A stretch of DNA of 64,000 nt, from contig JAFDVR010000016.1 in the NCBI GenBank assembly GCA_018268855.1, forward strand, positions 62,001 through 126,000, in the 5' to 3' direction. Position 1 is the first letter of the stretch. Every line of letters starts with the position of its first letter. The DNA is from Acidobacteriota bacterium (lineage in GTDB: Bacteria; Acidobacteriota; Terriglobia; Terriglobales; Acidobacteriaceae). Under the pieces are notes generated by a model. It did no database searches and was not told the origin of the DNA. It worked only from the letters and a program-made list of their open reading frames with translations. A program made the translations under genes and the position numbers. Shown here piece after piece: positions 16,635-24,367 of the stretch.

Positions 16635-18815
16635 ATGCCATCTTGCAAATGGATTCCTTGCGCCCTTCTCTCCTTGTCCCTGCTGGACAGCTACGCACAG
16701 CCTCGTCCATCAAAGCGAACGATAGAAACCTCCATCGCCACACTTCGCCTCAACAGCGCTACCTGCGATCTCGTCGGAGTCGACTGGAAACAGCCCGCTC
16801 TCAAAATCATCGACGAACCGAGACTCGGAGAAAACTTCCGCATCCTGCTTCCGAAGCCGGGTTTGGAAGCCGACTATTTCAACAGTCGCACCCAGGCTGT
16901 TACACGCGTGGAAACCACTGCGGACGGAGCCATATGTCACTACTCCTTCTTGAAAAACGAGCATGAGACTGTCCCGCTCGCCGTGGACTACACCATCCGT
17001 GCCGTGGAAGGGCAGTTGCAGTTCTCCATCGCCATCGATAATCCCACCGATCGCAAAATCGCTGAGGTCTACTACGGCATTCTCGGCGGCCTGCAGGGAA
17101 TCCGCAGCCGTTCTGCCACCGAGACGATGGTGCCGGGATCGATCACAAATCTGAAGCCGCATCTGTTTACGCGCTTTCGCGATGGCGCTCGCGGCGGCAC
17201 CCGCTTTGGCGCGCGATACGAGGTGAGCGGCTACATGTATCCCGGTCAGATGCCGATGACCTGGATGGATGCATGGAATCCGAAGGCCGGCATTGGCTAC
17301 TACTACGCCGATCAGGATGTAGACATGCGGCTGACGGCGCTCTACTTCGAAATGCGTCCGTACGCGAAGAATGCCGTGCGTGGTGAGGACTGGCCTGCGG
17401 CAGGCGAGGTCCCGCCGGATGTCCCCATGGGCCTCACAATGGGCTGGCTCAACTTCCCCTACACCGCTAAAGGCCGCTTCACCGCAGGCCCGGTTGCATT
17501 GCAGGTCCACACCGGCGATTGGCACACCGGCAGCACGATCTACCGTGCCTGGTTCGACCGGCACTTCCACGTCAAGCGTCCTCCTACGTGGCTACGCAAG
17601 GAGAACGCGTGGCAGTCCATCATCATCTCCAATCCTGAAGATGTAGTGGTGCATCGCTTCAGCGAACTGCCAAAGCTCGCAGCCGATGCGAAAAAGTACG
17701 GCATCACTACCTTTGAGATCCTCGGCTGGGACATCGGCGGCATCGACCGTGGATATCCTCTCTACACGCCCAACCCGCGCCTCGGCACGCCGGAGGAGTT
17801 TCGCAAGGCATTGGCCGACATACGCGCCATGGGCGTGCATCCGCTCATCTTCTCCAACGTGCAGGTGGTGGATACGGCGCTCCCCATCTTCCGCGACCGG
17901 TTTGCGAGATTCGCCGTGCAAGGCAAGTGGGCCAAAGACTGGAGCACGGAAGGTTGGGGCGAGGGCACCATGAGCGCACGCCTTGGCCTGACTCAGTCCA
18001 ACATGACCATGGTGAGCCCCCGGCACCCGGAGTTTCACAATTACCTGATGAAGCAGTATCTCGGTCTGGTGCGCGACGGTGCGGACGGCCTGCAACTCGA
18101 CAAGACGCACACCAACGTGCTGGACTTCAATCCGCTGCTGCCTACGTCTCCCGACAAATCCATCGAAGCAGGCATCCTGGACATCTTCCACGAACTTCTG
18201 GAGAAGGCGCACGACATCCATCCAAACTTCGCTCTGGCCGCTGAGAATTGGACCGACCGCGCCTTTCAATACGTCGATGTCTCCTACGTTCGCGAACCGG
18301 ATATCGACCTGCACTCCACTGCACTGCGGTACACCTTTCCCGAGTGGACATCGACCATCTTCGCTGAAGGTCCCGGCGACATCAACGTGATGAACAACGG
18401 TATGCGCTACGGCCTGGTCTGGGACATCGCCGCACGCCACTACAACGAATCCGCCGACGAAAAGCTGATGCGGCCGCTCTCGCAATACGTAGCGGAACTC
18501 ATCCGCATCCGCAAACAGTATGAGGACTTGCTCTTTCTCGGCCGCTTCAACGACACCATCGGAGCCCAGGTCACTGGCGACCATGCCCTGCGCTACTCGG
18601 TATTCAACGCACTAGACACGGCCAACCACGACCGCGCCGTCGTAGTGGTGAACTACGACGACAAACCGGAAACGGCAACGGTAAACATTCCAGAAGCTTC
18701 CGGACAGATGGTGGAGATCAGCACGCCATTTGAAAAGACACGCACAGTCACAATACCTGCGCTAGTTACAGTAGGGCCACACCGCTGCACAGTGATCGTG
18801 CTGCGTCACAAATAG
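16635..18815 (+). CDS. Secreted glycoside-hydrolase-like protein, DUF6259 type
   Basis: ATG 16635 has an ideal aggaggt 5 nt upstream and opens a signal peptide (CALLSLSLLDSYAQ). The 726-residue product has an N-terminal beta-sandwich (~20-310), then a TIM-barrel-like middle. Barrel-like strand ends are TTFEILGWDIGG, HPLIFSNVQVVD, GADGLQLDKTHTN and FALAAENWTDRA. A C-terminal beta domain follows (VVVVNYDDKPETATVNI). The acidic residues at the strand ends (D in GLQLD, E in LAAENW) are candidate catalytic acids. It resembles the DUF6259 family related to alpha-galactosidase-type barrels. The substrate is unknown. No transporter or TonB receptor is adjacent. Confidence 0.7.
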   Translation: MPSCKWIPCALLSLSLLDSYAQPRPSKRTIETSIATLRLNSATCDLVGVDWKQPALKIIDEPRLGENFRILLPKPGLEADYFNSRTQAVTRVETTADGAICHYSFLKNEHETVPLAVDYTIRAVEGQLQFSIAIDNPTDRKIAEVYYGILGGLQGIRSRSATETMVPGSITNLKPHLFTRFRDGARGGTRFGARYEVSGYMYPGQMPMTWMDAWNPKAGIGYYYADQDVDMRLTALYFEMRPYAKNAVRGEDWPAAGEVPPDVPMGLTMGWLNFPYTAKGRFTAGPVALQVHTGDWHTGSTIYRAWFDRHFHVKRPPTWLRKENAWQSIIISNPEDVVVHRFSELPKLAADAKKYGITTFEILGWDIGGIDRGYPLYTPNPRLGTPEEFRKALADIRAMGVHPLIFSNVQVVDTALPIFRDRFARFAVQGKWAKDWSTEGWGEGTMSARLGLTQSNMTMVSPRHPEFHNYLMKQYLGLVRDGADGLQLDKTHTNVLDFNPLLPTSPDKSIEAGILDIFHELLEKAHDIHPNFALAAENWTDRAFQYVDVSYVREPDIDLHSTALRYTFPEWTSTIFAEGPGDINVMNNGMRYGLVWDIAARHYNESADEKLMRPLSQYVAELIRIRKQYEDLLFLGRFNDTIGAQVTGDHALRYSVFNALDTANHDRAVVVVNYDDKPETATVNIPEASGQMVEISTPFEKTRTVTIPALVTVGPHRCTVIVLRHK

Positions 18816-18902
18816 CGAAAAGCACCGTCGCCTTATTGCAAATGCGCCATCGCTATAGTTACAAGCCTTCCTTGCATACATGCCGTCATCTCCCTTAACC
18901 GA

Positions 18903-18944
18903 GTGCCTCATTCTTTCGCGGCTTTATCCCGAAAGAATGGGCAC
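18903..18944. repeat. Long imperfect hairpin in convergent gap (possible dispersed element)
   Basis: The arms cattctttcg (18909-18918) and cgaaagaatg (18930-18939) pair perfectly around an 11-nt loop. gtgcc/ggcac extends the stem by 5 bp across a 1-nt bulge. It lies between convergent gene ends without a T-run. I recall similar 'gtgcc..cattctttcgcgg' palindromes dispersed in Terriglobia genomes; that is recollection, not a search. Confidence 0.5.
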
Positions 18945-18993
18945 CCGCGAGTCAAACATGGAAGGCTCGACCTATCGCACAACGATATATCGA

Positions 18994-19380
18994 TCAAACC
19001 GCAACCGCACCCGCGTGAAGCCTGCGAAAGAAAAAGTACGACAGGCCCCACAGAACACCCGTTACTACCGCCCATCCCCAGGCTTCCACACCTTCACCAA
19101 CTGCCAGATGGGCGACTACCGCGGACACCAGCGTGATCGCAAATCCCGCATAGGCCCACTCCTTCAGCCGTGCAGGAACCATGGGAACGACCAGCGCGAT
19201 GACTCCTGCAAACTTTGCGACGGATAGCTCTATGCGAAAGTAAGCAGGGAAGCCAAGCCGGGCGAACTCCTCAGCCACTTGCGGCAAACGCAACTGAGCA
19301 TAAGCAGTGAAACTCATCTGCAACGCAAAGAGCACCGTCGCAATCCAGAAGCCAATCACCACTCCCTTGGAAGCCTTCAT
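18994..19380 (-). CDS. DoxX-like membrane protein
   Basis: The start is the ATG at 19380, whose bases overlap the TGA of the SRPBCC gene (ATGA). An upstream in-frame extension would only add overlap. The 128-residue product has four membrane segments (VVIGFWIATVLFALQMSFTA; VAKFAGVIALVVPMV; AYAGFAITLVSAVVAHLAVG; WAVVTGVLWGLSYFFF), as in DoxX_2 proteins. ArsR-SRPBCC-DoxX operons are common in Acidobacteria and Actinobacteria. The three products probably act in one, still undefined, response. Confidence 0.8.
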   Translation of the reverse strand: MKASKGVVIGFWIATVLFALQMSFTAYAQLRLPQVAEEFARLGFPAYFRIELSVAKFAGVIALVVPMVPARLKEWAYAGFAITLVSAVVAHLAVGEGVEAWGWAVVTGVLWGLSYFFFRRLHAGAVAV

Positions 19381-19823
19381 CGCGCGCCTCCATCCAACAG
19401 GTGCTCCAGGCCATCGAAGAACTTCTGCCATCCATAGCTCGCACCTTTGTAGGCATGTTCCTGGTCCGCGCGGAATCCGCTCTGCTCCATGCGCAGTTGC
19501 GTTCCGCCCTCTGCCGGAGTGAGCGTAAACACCACGACGCTCTCCAGCCCCATCGAAACCCAGCTATACGACAGCCACTTCAGCGGTTCCATCACCAGCA
19601 CCTTGCAGTCGATCACGCCATTCCACTGCGGCATCGGCTCCGCGCGAAACTGAAACGCGCGTCCCGTCTCCGGCTCAAAGTCATTGTTCATCAGCCACTG
19701 CGCAAGCAGCTTGCTCTCCGTAAGCGCGCGCCACACCTTCTCCGGCGGATGCGCAAACACTCTCTCCATCACAACCGTGCGCGTCGCCTCTGCTGCTTTG
19801 CTCTCTTCTGCTGGATTGCTCAT
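19377..19823 (-). CDS. SRPBCC (AHSA1/START-like) domain protein
   Basis: The 148-residue product matches the AHSA1-like SRPBCC family: VVMERVFAHPPEKVWRALTE, a middle block AQWLMNNDFEPETGRAFQFR, and the C-terminal YGWQKFFDGLEHLLDGG. The fold has a deep hydrophobic pocket for a lipid or small ligand. It sits in the middle of a translationally coupled trio: its ATG overlaps the ArsR TGA and its own TGA overlaps the DoxX ATG (4-nt overlaps on both sides). This arrangement implies strict co-expression. The ligand is unknown. Confidence 0.88.
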   Translation of the reverse strand: MSNPAEESKAAEATRTVVMERVFAHPPEKVWRALTESKLLAQWLMNNDFEPETGRAFQFRAEPMPQWNGVIDCKVLVMEPLKWLSYSWVSMGLESVVVFTLTPAEGGTQLRMEQSGFRADQEHAYKGASYGWQKFFDGLEHLLDGGAR

Positions 19824-20146
19824 GCATCCATCCTTTCCAAAACCGTTTCAAGACGATCGAACCTGTCGCGCCAGAACGCACCGTACTTCTCCATCCAATC
19901 CACCATTGGCCCCAGCGCCTCCGGCTGCGCGCGATAGTGCGTCTCCCGCCCTTCGCGCCTGTGCCGCACCAGCTTCGCCCGTTTCAACACAGTCAGGTGC
20001 TTCGAAACCGCAGGCTGAGAGACGCCCGCATAGCGTGTCAGCGCATGCACCGTCTGCTCCCCCTGCCGTGTCAGCTCTTCAAAAATAGCTCTGCGCGTCG
20101 GATCAGCAAGAGCGCGGAATACGTAATTGGCGTTCGTTCTTGGCAC
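19820..20146 (-). CDS. ArsR-family transcriptional regulator
   Basis: The 108-residue winged-helix repressor has RALADPTRRAIFEELTRQGE, then the recognition region YAGVSQPAVSKHLTVLKRAKLVRHRREGRETHYRAQP. It lacks the metal-binding ELCVCDL motif of ArsR/SmtB, so a non-metal signal or partner-dependent control is likely. Start is GTG at 20146, the first codon before the conserved region. The promoter and a near-palindromic operator lie immediately upstream, and the predicted transcription start falls on or next to the GTG (leaderless). It leads the SRPBCC-DoxX operon and probably represses itself. Confidence 0.9.
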   Translation of the reverse strand: MPRTNANYVFRALADPTRRAIFEELTRQGEQTVHALTRYAGVSQPAVSKHLTVLKRAKLVRHRREGRETHYRAQPEALGPMVDWMEKYGAFWRDRFDRLETVLERMDA

Positions 20147-20152
20147 AGATAA

Positions 20153-20181
20153 ACAATAGCCAAATGGTTATGGATTGTCAA
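20153..20181 (-). promoter_or_regulatory. Promoter with operator in the spacer, ArsR operon
   Basis: On the reverse strand TTGACA (20181-20176) and TATTGT (20158-20153) are separated by exactly 17 bp. The spacer and -10 hold an inverted repeat ataacc-attt-ggctat (20171-20156; one mismatch from a perfect palindrome), the kind of site an ArsR-type dimer would occupy to block polymerase. The -10 ends 6 nt before the GTG start. Confidence 0.7.
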
Positions 20182-20464
20182 AAGGAATGAGCCATATTCC
20201 GCTCAATACAAGCCCATTGTGGTCGTAACTTGCATCGCGCAACACCCGACAGGGAGGGGAGCAGCGAGCATTCGATTCCGAACAGATAGAAAAGAGTTTT
20301 AGCCCGGAAGAGCAAAACGCCCGCGCTAGACCCCAACCCACAACGTTTGTGCAAAGAGCTTCGACGCGCCGCATCACAGAGTTGCAGAGGGAATCTCCGT
20401 AGGATGACAATGTTGGCGTCGCGAAGCGATGGCTTCTTTCATCCGTCAATCTACAAGGTGCTCT

Positions 20465-22348
20465 ATGCGATGGACATGGGCTGCAATCTTTTATGTAGGG
20501 TTCGTCACTCACGCAATGGCGCAGCAGTCTTCGCGGGCTGAAGTGCGGCTGGAAGCCCATGATGGGCAGACACAATTCAAACTAGGCGATCTGATTCAGC
20601 TCGATCTTGTCTTTCAGGATGCGGCGTTTCCGGATATACGGGCCGAGCAGCCGGGCAACAGGCCCTGGCTGCCGCTTCCGGGGCAGCCAACCGTAAACAA
20701 CATAAATTATCCAGATATTGCCGACGATGCGACCATCACGCCCGCGACGGGCTGGTTCCGATGGAGAGCTAAGAGCGCACATGACTACTCCACGCGGACG
20801 CCCGTGGATGCCACAGGCATTCGCATCCCGGTGCTGCTGAACCAGGGTTATGTCTTTCGCCAGCCCGGCCACTATGAAATCACCATCACCACAAGGCGCA
20901 TGGCAGGCACTCCCATCACCACGAATGCGGTGGGTATCGATATCACGGCGCGTAGCCCGGAAGACGAAGCTGCGCTGGTCTGGTCGTTGAACGCTGCGAT
21001 TGCGAGCACACGCGGCAAGGAGCAGCAAAAAGCTGCGCAGCAACTAGCTTTTCTTCCAGGGGAGGATGCCGCGCGCGCAAAGGTGCAATGGCTGTTGGGG
21101 CCTCATCAGTGGGTCGCAAGCATTATGACCGATGGGTTGGCGGCAACGGAAGATCAGGCGTTACAGCTTCAGTTGTTGAAGTCCGCCTGGGCCGATCCAT
21201 CTCATGCGCCGGATGGCACTCTGCAATGGGCACTCAAACGCGCCGAAGCTTTTGCGCGCGGGCAGATGGAGCCAGGATGGACGATGATAAGGACGCGGAA
21301 AGAAGATGCCACTACGCGCGCCCTGGAGGCAGAGTATGCTGCCGATCTGGACCGGGTAATAGCCACCCTGCCGCAGCGGACCGGCGATGTGCGGCGCGAC
21401 ACCGCATATTACCTGATGCAGGACAACCAGCTCACGCCCGGTCAAATGGCGCGCGTGAAACCGGTGGTGCTGGAAGAGTTCTCGCGCATGAGCCCGATAG
21501 CCCGGTCCATGCTGATTGAAACACGCTGGAATGCGATCAGAGATCCCTCGCTCGCGCCGGAGTTGATCGCAATGATCAAGAGCAAAGCCCGGAACATGGA
21601 TGCGGCGGCCGCTGTCCAGCGCTTGGTAGAAATCGACTGGCCCGAAGCCCGCCCTTACGTCGTGGAGATGATCTGCCGCCCCGGCCGGGGGCTTCTGCTG
21701 AACAAGCTGAACGGCATAAAGGAAGACCGTCTGCCTGAAGTGGATGCGTGTCTTACTTCCATGCTTGCCAGGGGAGAGCAGCGCGAACACGATTTCGAGT
21801 GGGAACAGGCAGCGCTGCGTGCTGCCCGGTTTGCTACGCCAGCGGTCCTGCCTTCTATTAAAGCTGCCTGGACGAATCCATCGCAGGACGCATCCATGCT
21901 GGCCGTGCTGATGCGTGATGCTCCCGAAGAAGCCGTGGTTCTTCTGCAGCGTGAGCCAGATATCCAGTGGTATCCGGCCAATCAGGTGTATGAGGCATTG
22001 GGCGGCAAGCTGCCGCCACAGGTGCTGGTCTGGCTGCGCAGCCCCAAAGCGCCAAAGTATGCGGCGTATGAGCTGTCACAGTTCGGCGGTCCCGAAGACC
22101 GGATTCTGCTGGAAAGCCACCTGGCTGCGCTTCGCGCGCAGTGGCGTGGCCGTGAAGCGGAGATGCAGCATGTTCAGCCAAATACTCCCGCTTACATGGC
22201 GAAGAGCGAAGAACAGGAGCTGGTGAGTTCTCTCCTGGGAGCCAAAGCGTGGACCCTGACTCCCGAAGAGAAGCAGCGGATTACGGATGGATGCGTGAGC
22301 GACTGGTGCCGGCGTTATGCGCCGCGCCAAACATCGCAGAGCCAGTAG
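20465..22348 (+). CDS. Secreted hypothetical protein with possible helical-repeat C-terminal half
   Basis: The start chosen is ATG 20465, where aaggtg is spaced 5 nt away and a signal peptide begins (MRWTWAAIFYVGFVTHAMAQ); an in-frame ATG at 20429 would add 12 residues. The 627-residue mature protein opens with a beta-sandwich-like region (HDGQTQFKLGDLIQLDLVFQ ... PGHYEITITTRRM), resembling domains that define bioactive-peptide inhibitors or intramembrane surface proteins. The remainder is alpha-helical with repeated ~35-residue units that could be HEAT-like. Two Cys pairs near the ends could form disulfides. No catalytic motif is recognised. It stands alone on the + strand. Confidence 0.65.
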   Translation: MRWTWAAIFYVGFVTHAMAQQSSRAEVRLEAHDGQTQFKLGDLIQLDLVFQDAAFPDIRAEQPGNRPWLPLPGQPTVNNINYPDIADDATITPATGWFRWRAKSAHDYSTRTPVDATGIRIPVLLNQGYVFRQPGHYEITITTRRMAGTPITTNAVGIDITARSPEDEAALVWSLNAAIASTRGKEQQKAAQQLAFLPGEDAARAKVQWLLGPHQWVASIMTDGLAATEDQALQLQLLKSAWADPSHAPDGTLQWALKRAEAFARGQMEPGWTMIRTRKEDATTRALEAEYAADLDRVIATLPQRTGDVRRDTAYYLMQDNQLTPGQMARVKPVVLEEFSRMSPIARSMLIETRWNAIRDPSLAPELIAMIKSKARNMDAAAAVQRLVEIDWPEARPYVVEMICRPGRGLLLNKLNGIKEDRLPEVDACLTSMLARGEQREHDFEWEQAALRAARFATPAVLPSIKAAWTNPSQDASMLAVLMRDAPEEAVVLLQREPDIQWYPANQVYEALGGKLPPQVLVWLRSPKAPKYAAYELSQFGGPEDRILLESHLAALRAQWRGREAEMQHVQPNTPAYMAKSEEQELVSSLLGAKAWTLTPEEKQRITDGCVSDWCRRYAPRQTSQSQ

Positions 22349-22505
22349 ATCAAGAGCGAAAACTTACCGCTGTGCGGAATTGGCCTGTTTGCGCCGTCCA
22401 GCCGGGTACGGCAGATGTCCCTACGCCAATAAAAAATTCGAGCTAAGATGCGAGATCGACGAAGCATTGGATTAATTGTCACTACCCGATCCGCTCTCCT
22501 CTTAC

Positions 22506-22910
22506 TCACCGCGCTTTCTTCTTACTCTTCCCCGCAACATTCAACGCCACCGCAGCCCGAATCAGCCTCTTCAGCGCTGCCTCATTCACCTTCTCTCCTT
22601 CGCGAATATCAATCGCACGCCGGACATTCCCATCCAGACTGGAGTTGAACAGCGCAGCGGGATCGTCCAGCGAAGCACCCTTGGCGAAGGTCATCTTCAC
22701 GACGCTCTTGTACGTCTCACCTGTGCACACGATACCGCCGTGCGACCACACAGGCGTCCCGCGCCACTTTACCTCTTCCACGATCTCAGGGTCTGCGGCG
22801 TGGATGAGGGCGCGTACCCTCGCAAGCATCTCGCCGCGCCAGTCGCCAAGTTGCTCGATCTTTTCGTCAATCAGTCTGGATGCAGATTTCACTGGGACAG
22901 ACGTTTTCAT
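22506..22910 (-). CDS. DUF1801 domain protein
   Basis: The start is ATG 22910, preceded by ggagttgttt; ten upstream in-frame residues are ignored. The 134-residue product matches DUF1801: IEQLGDWRGEMLARVRALIHAADPEIVEEVKWRGTPVWSHGGIVCTGETYKSVVKMTFAKG, then the DDPAALFNSSLDGNVRRAIDIREGE block. The fold is SufE/YdhG-like. Members are small cytoplasmic proteins, some linked to iron or stress, but function is unsettled. The C-terminus is basic (GKSKKKAR). It is divergent from the MFS gene. Confidence 0.87.
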   Translation of the reverse strand: MKTSVPVKSASRLIDEKIEQLGDWRGEMLARVRALIHAADPEIVEEVKWRGTPVWSHGGIVCTGETYKSVVKMTFAKGASLDDPAALFNSSLDGNVRRAIDIREGEKVNEAALKRLIRAAVALNVAGKSKKKAR

Positions 22911-23046
22911 AAACAACTCCAAACCTTCACAGCATTCCATAGCATCGTGTGGCTTATTCGAATATAGACACTTGTTATAGGACTCGAATCAACGGGTGAT
23001 TGGAACTACACTTTGATTCTTTACATGGTCACTTGCTATCGAGCCT

Positions 23047-24306
23047 ATGAATGAAATTTCTACTGTCGATATGCCTGAGGAAAGATTTCAGGAAACAACG
23101 CCCGCAATGCTACCGGGCCAGCCATCGCCAACGCTCCTGCGCGTATTGGCTGCCATCAGTTTTTGTCATCTGCTCAATGACATGGTGCAGTCACTTCTGC
23201 CCTCGATCTATCCGATTCTCAAAAGTCAGTTTCATCTCGATTTTGCTCATCTCGGCTTGCTCACCTTCACCTATCAGGTGGTGGCCTCCATGCTGCAACC
23301 GCTCGTCGGTCAATATACAGACAAGCGGCCTATGCCATTTGCTCTTCCTGTTGGCATGACGTTCACCCTCATCGGCCTTTTGCTGCTTGCTGTTGCACCA
23401 ACGTTCGCCTGGCTCATCGTTGCCTCATGCCTGATAGGTATCGGTTCGGCAATTTTTCACCCGGAGAGTTCGCGTATTGCGCGTATGGCCTCTGGAGGTA
23501 AGCATGGCTTCGCCCAATCGTTCTTCCAGGTAGGTGGCAACTCCGGTTCGGCGATCGGCCCTCTTCTGGCGGCCTTTATTGTTCTGCCTCAGGGACAGAA
23601 GGGAATGGCGTGGTTCGCAATTCCTGCAATCGTGGGCATTGCGGTACTCTATCGCGTCGGCTCCTGGTACAGACAGCGGCAGACGGAGCGCTCATGCGAA
23701 AAACATACTGAGAAACATGCTGCCGTTCATCTTTCGAAACGCCGCATTGTGATTGCTCTACTGATTCTCATTGCGCTTATCTTCTCGAAGTATTTTTACC
23801 TCGCGAGTCTGTCCAGTTACTACACCTTCTACCTGATACAGCGTTTTCAGGTCTCCGTCCAGACCTCGCAGATTATGCTGTTCGCCTTTCTCGGTGCTGT
23901 GGCCGCAGGCACTTTGATCGGAGGTTCGGCAGGCGACCGGTGGGGCCGCAAACTCGTCATTTGGATTTCGATTCTGGGTGTACTGCCTTTTACGCTCGTC
24001 CTGCCCTACGCATCACTCTTTTGGACAGGAGTGCTCTCCGTAATCATCGGGTTTGTCATCGCATCGGCCTTTTCGGCAATTCTGGTCTATGCGCAGGAGC
24101 TTCTACCTGGGCGTGTCGGCATGATCTCTGGTCTCTTCTTCGGGGTCGCGTTCGGTATGGGAGGTATCGGCGCCGCCGTGCTGGGCAAGATCGCAGACAT
24201 GACGAGCATCATCACTGTCTATCATCTCTGCGCCTATCTGCCGGCAATCGGCTTACTTACGGGTTTCCTGCCGGATATTGAACCGCGGAAAACAAATCAA
24301 GCGTGA
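23047..24306 (+). CDS. MFS efflux transporter, Fsr (fosmidomycin-resistance) type
   Basis: The 419-residue, 12-helix major facilitator resembles Fsr-type exporters: FCHLLNDMVQSLLPSIYPILK opens helix 1, and HLGLLTFTYQVVASMLQPLVG, GIGSAIFHPESSRIARMASG and GGNSGSAIGPLLA follow. The FHPE-type loop after helix 4 is typical of this clade. A charged central loop separates the two halves, and the second half includes FLGAVAAGTLIGGSAGDRWGRK. Expected role: proton-driven export of a small hydrophilic drug or metabolite from the cytoplasm. No regulator is adjacent except the divergent DUF1801 gene, with which it shares a 136-bp gap. Confidence 0.9.
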   Translation: MNEISTVDMPEERFQETTPAMLPGQPSPTLLRVLAAISFCHLLNDMVQSLLPSIYPILKSQFHLDFAHLGLLTFTYQVVASMLQPLVGQYTDKRPMPFALPVGMTFTLIGLLLLAVAPTFAWLIVASCLIGIGSAIFHPESSRIARMASGGKHGFAQSFFQVGGNSGSAIGPLLAAFIVLPQGQKGMAWFAIPAIVGIAVLYRVGSWYRQRQTERSCEKHTEKHAAVHLSKRRIVIALLILIALIFSKYFYLASLSSYYTFYLIQRFQVSVQTSQIMLFAFLGAVAAGTLIGGSAGDRWGRKLVIWISILGVLPFTLVLPYASLFWTGVLSVIIGFVIASAFSAILVYAQELLPGRVGMISGLFFGVAFGMGGIGAAVLGKIADMTSIITVYHLCAYLPAIGLLTGFLPDIEPRKTNQA

Positions 24307-24329
24307 GGTGGAGACGGAAACATTGTGTG

Positions 24330-24363
24330 GAGGAGGAGATAGGGCAGTCGTAATCTCCTCCTC
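24330..24363. terminator. Hairpin between convergent MFS and GH3 genes
   Basis: gaggaggagat (24330-24340) pairs perfectly with atctcctcctc (24353-24363), 11 bp with a 12-nt loop. It sits just after the MFS stop and just after the GH3 stop on the other strand. There is no U-tract, so it is only a candidate shared terminator. Confidence 0.4.
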
Positions 24364-24367
24364 GGAT

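Noticed and set aside
17592..18584. 330-codon reverse frame inside the DUF6259-type gene
   Set aside because: Shadow of the secreted enzyme gene, which has an ideal ribosome site and signal peptide.
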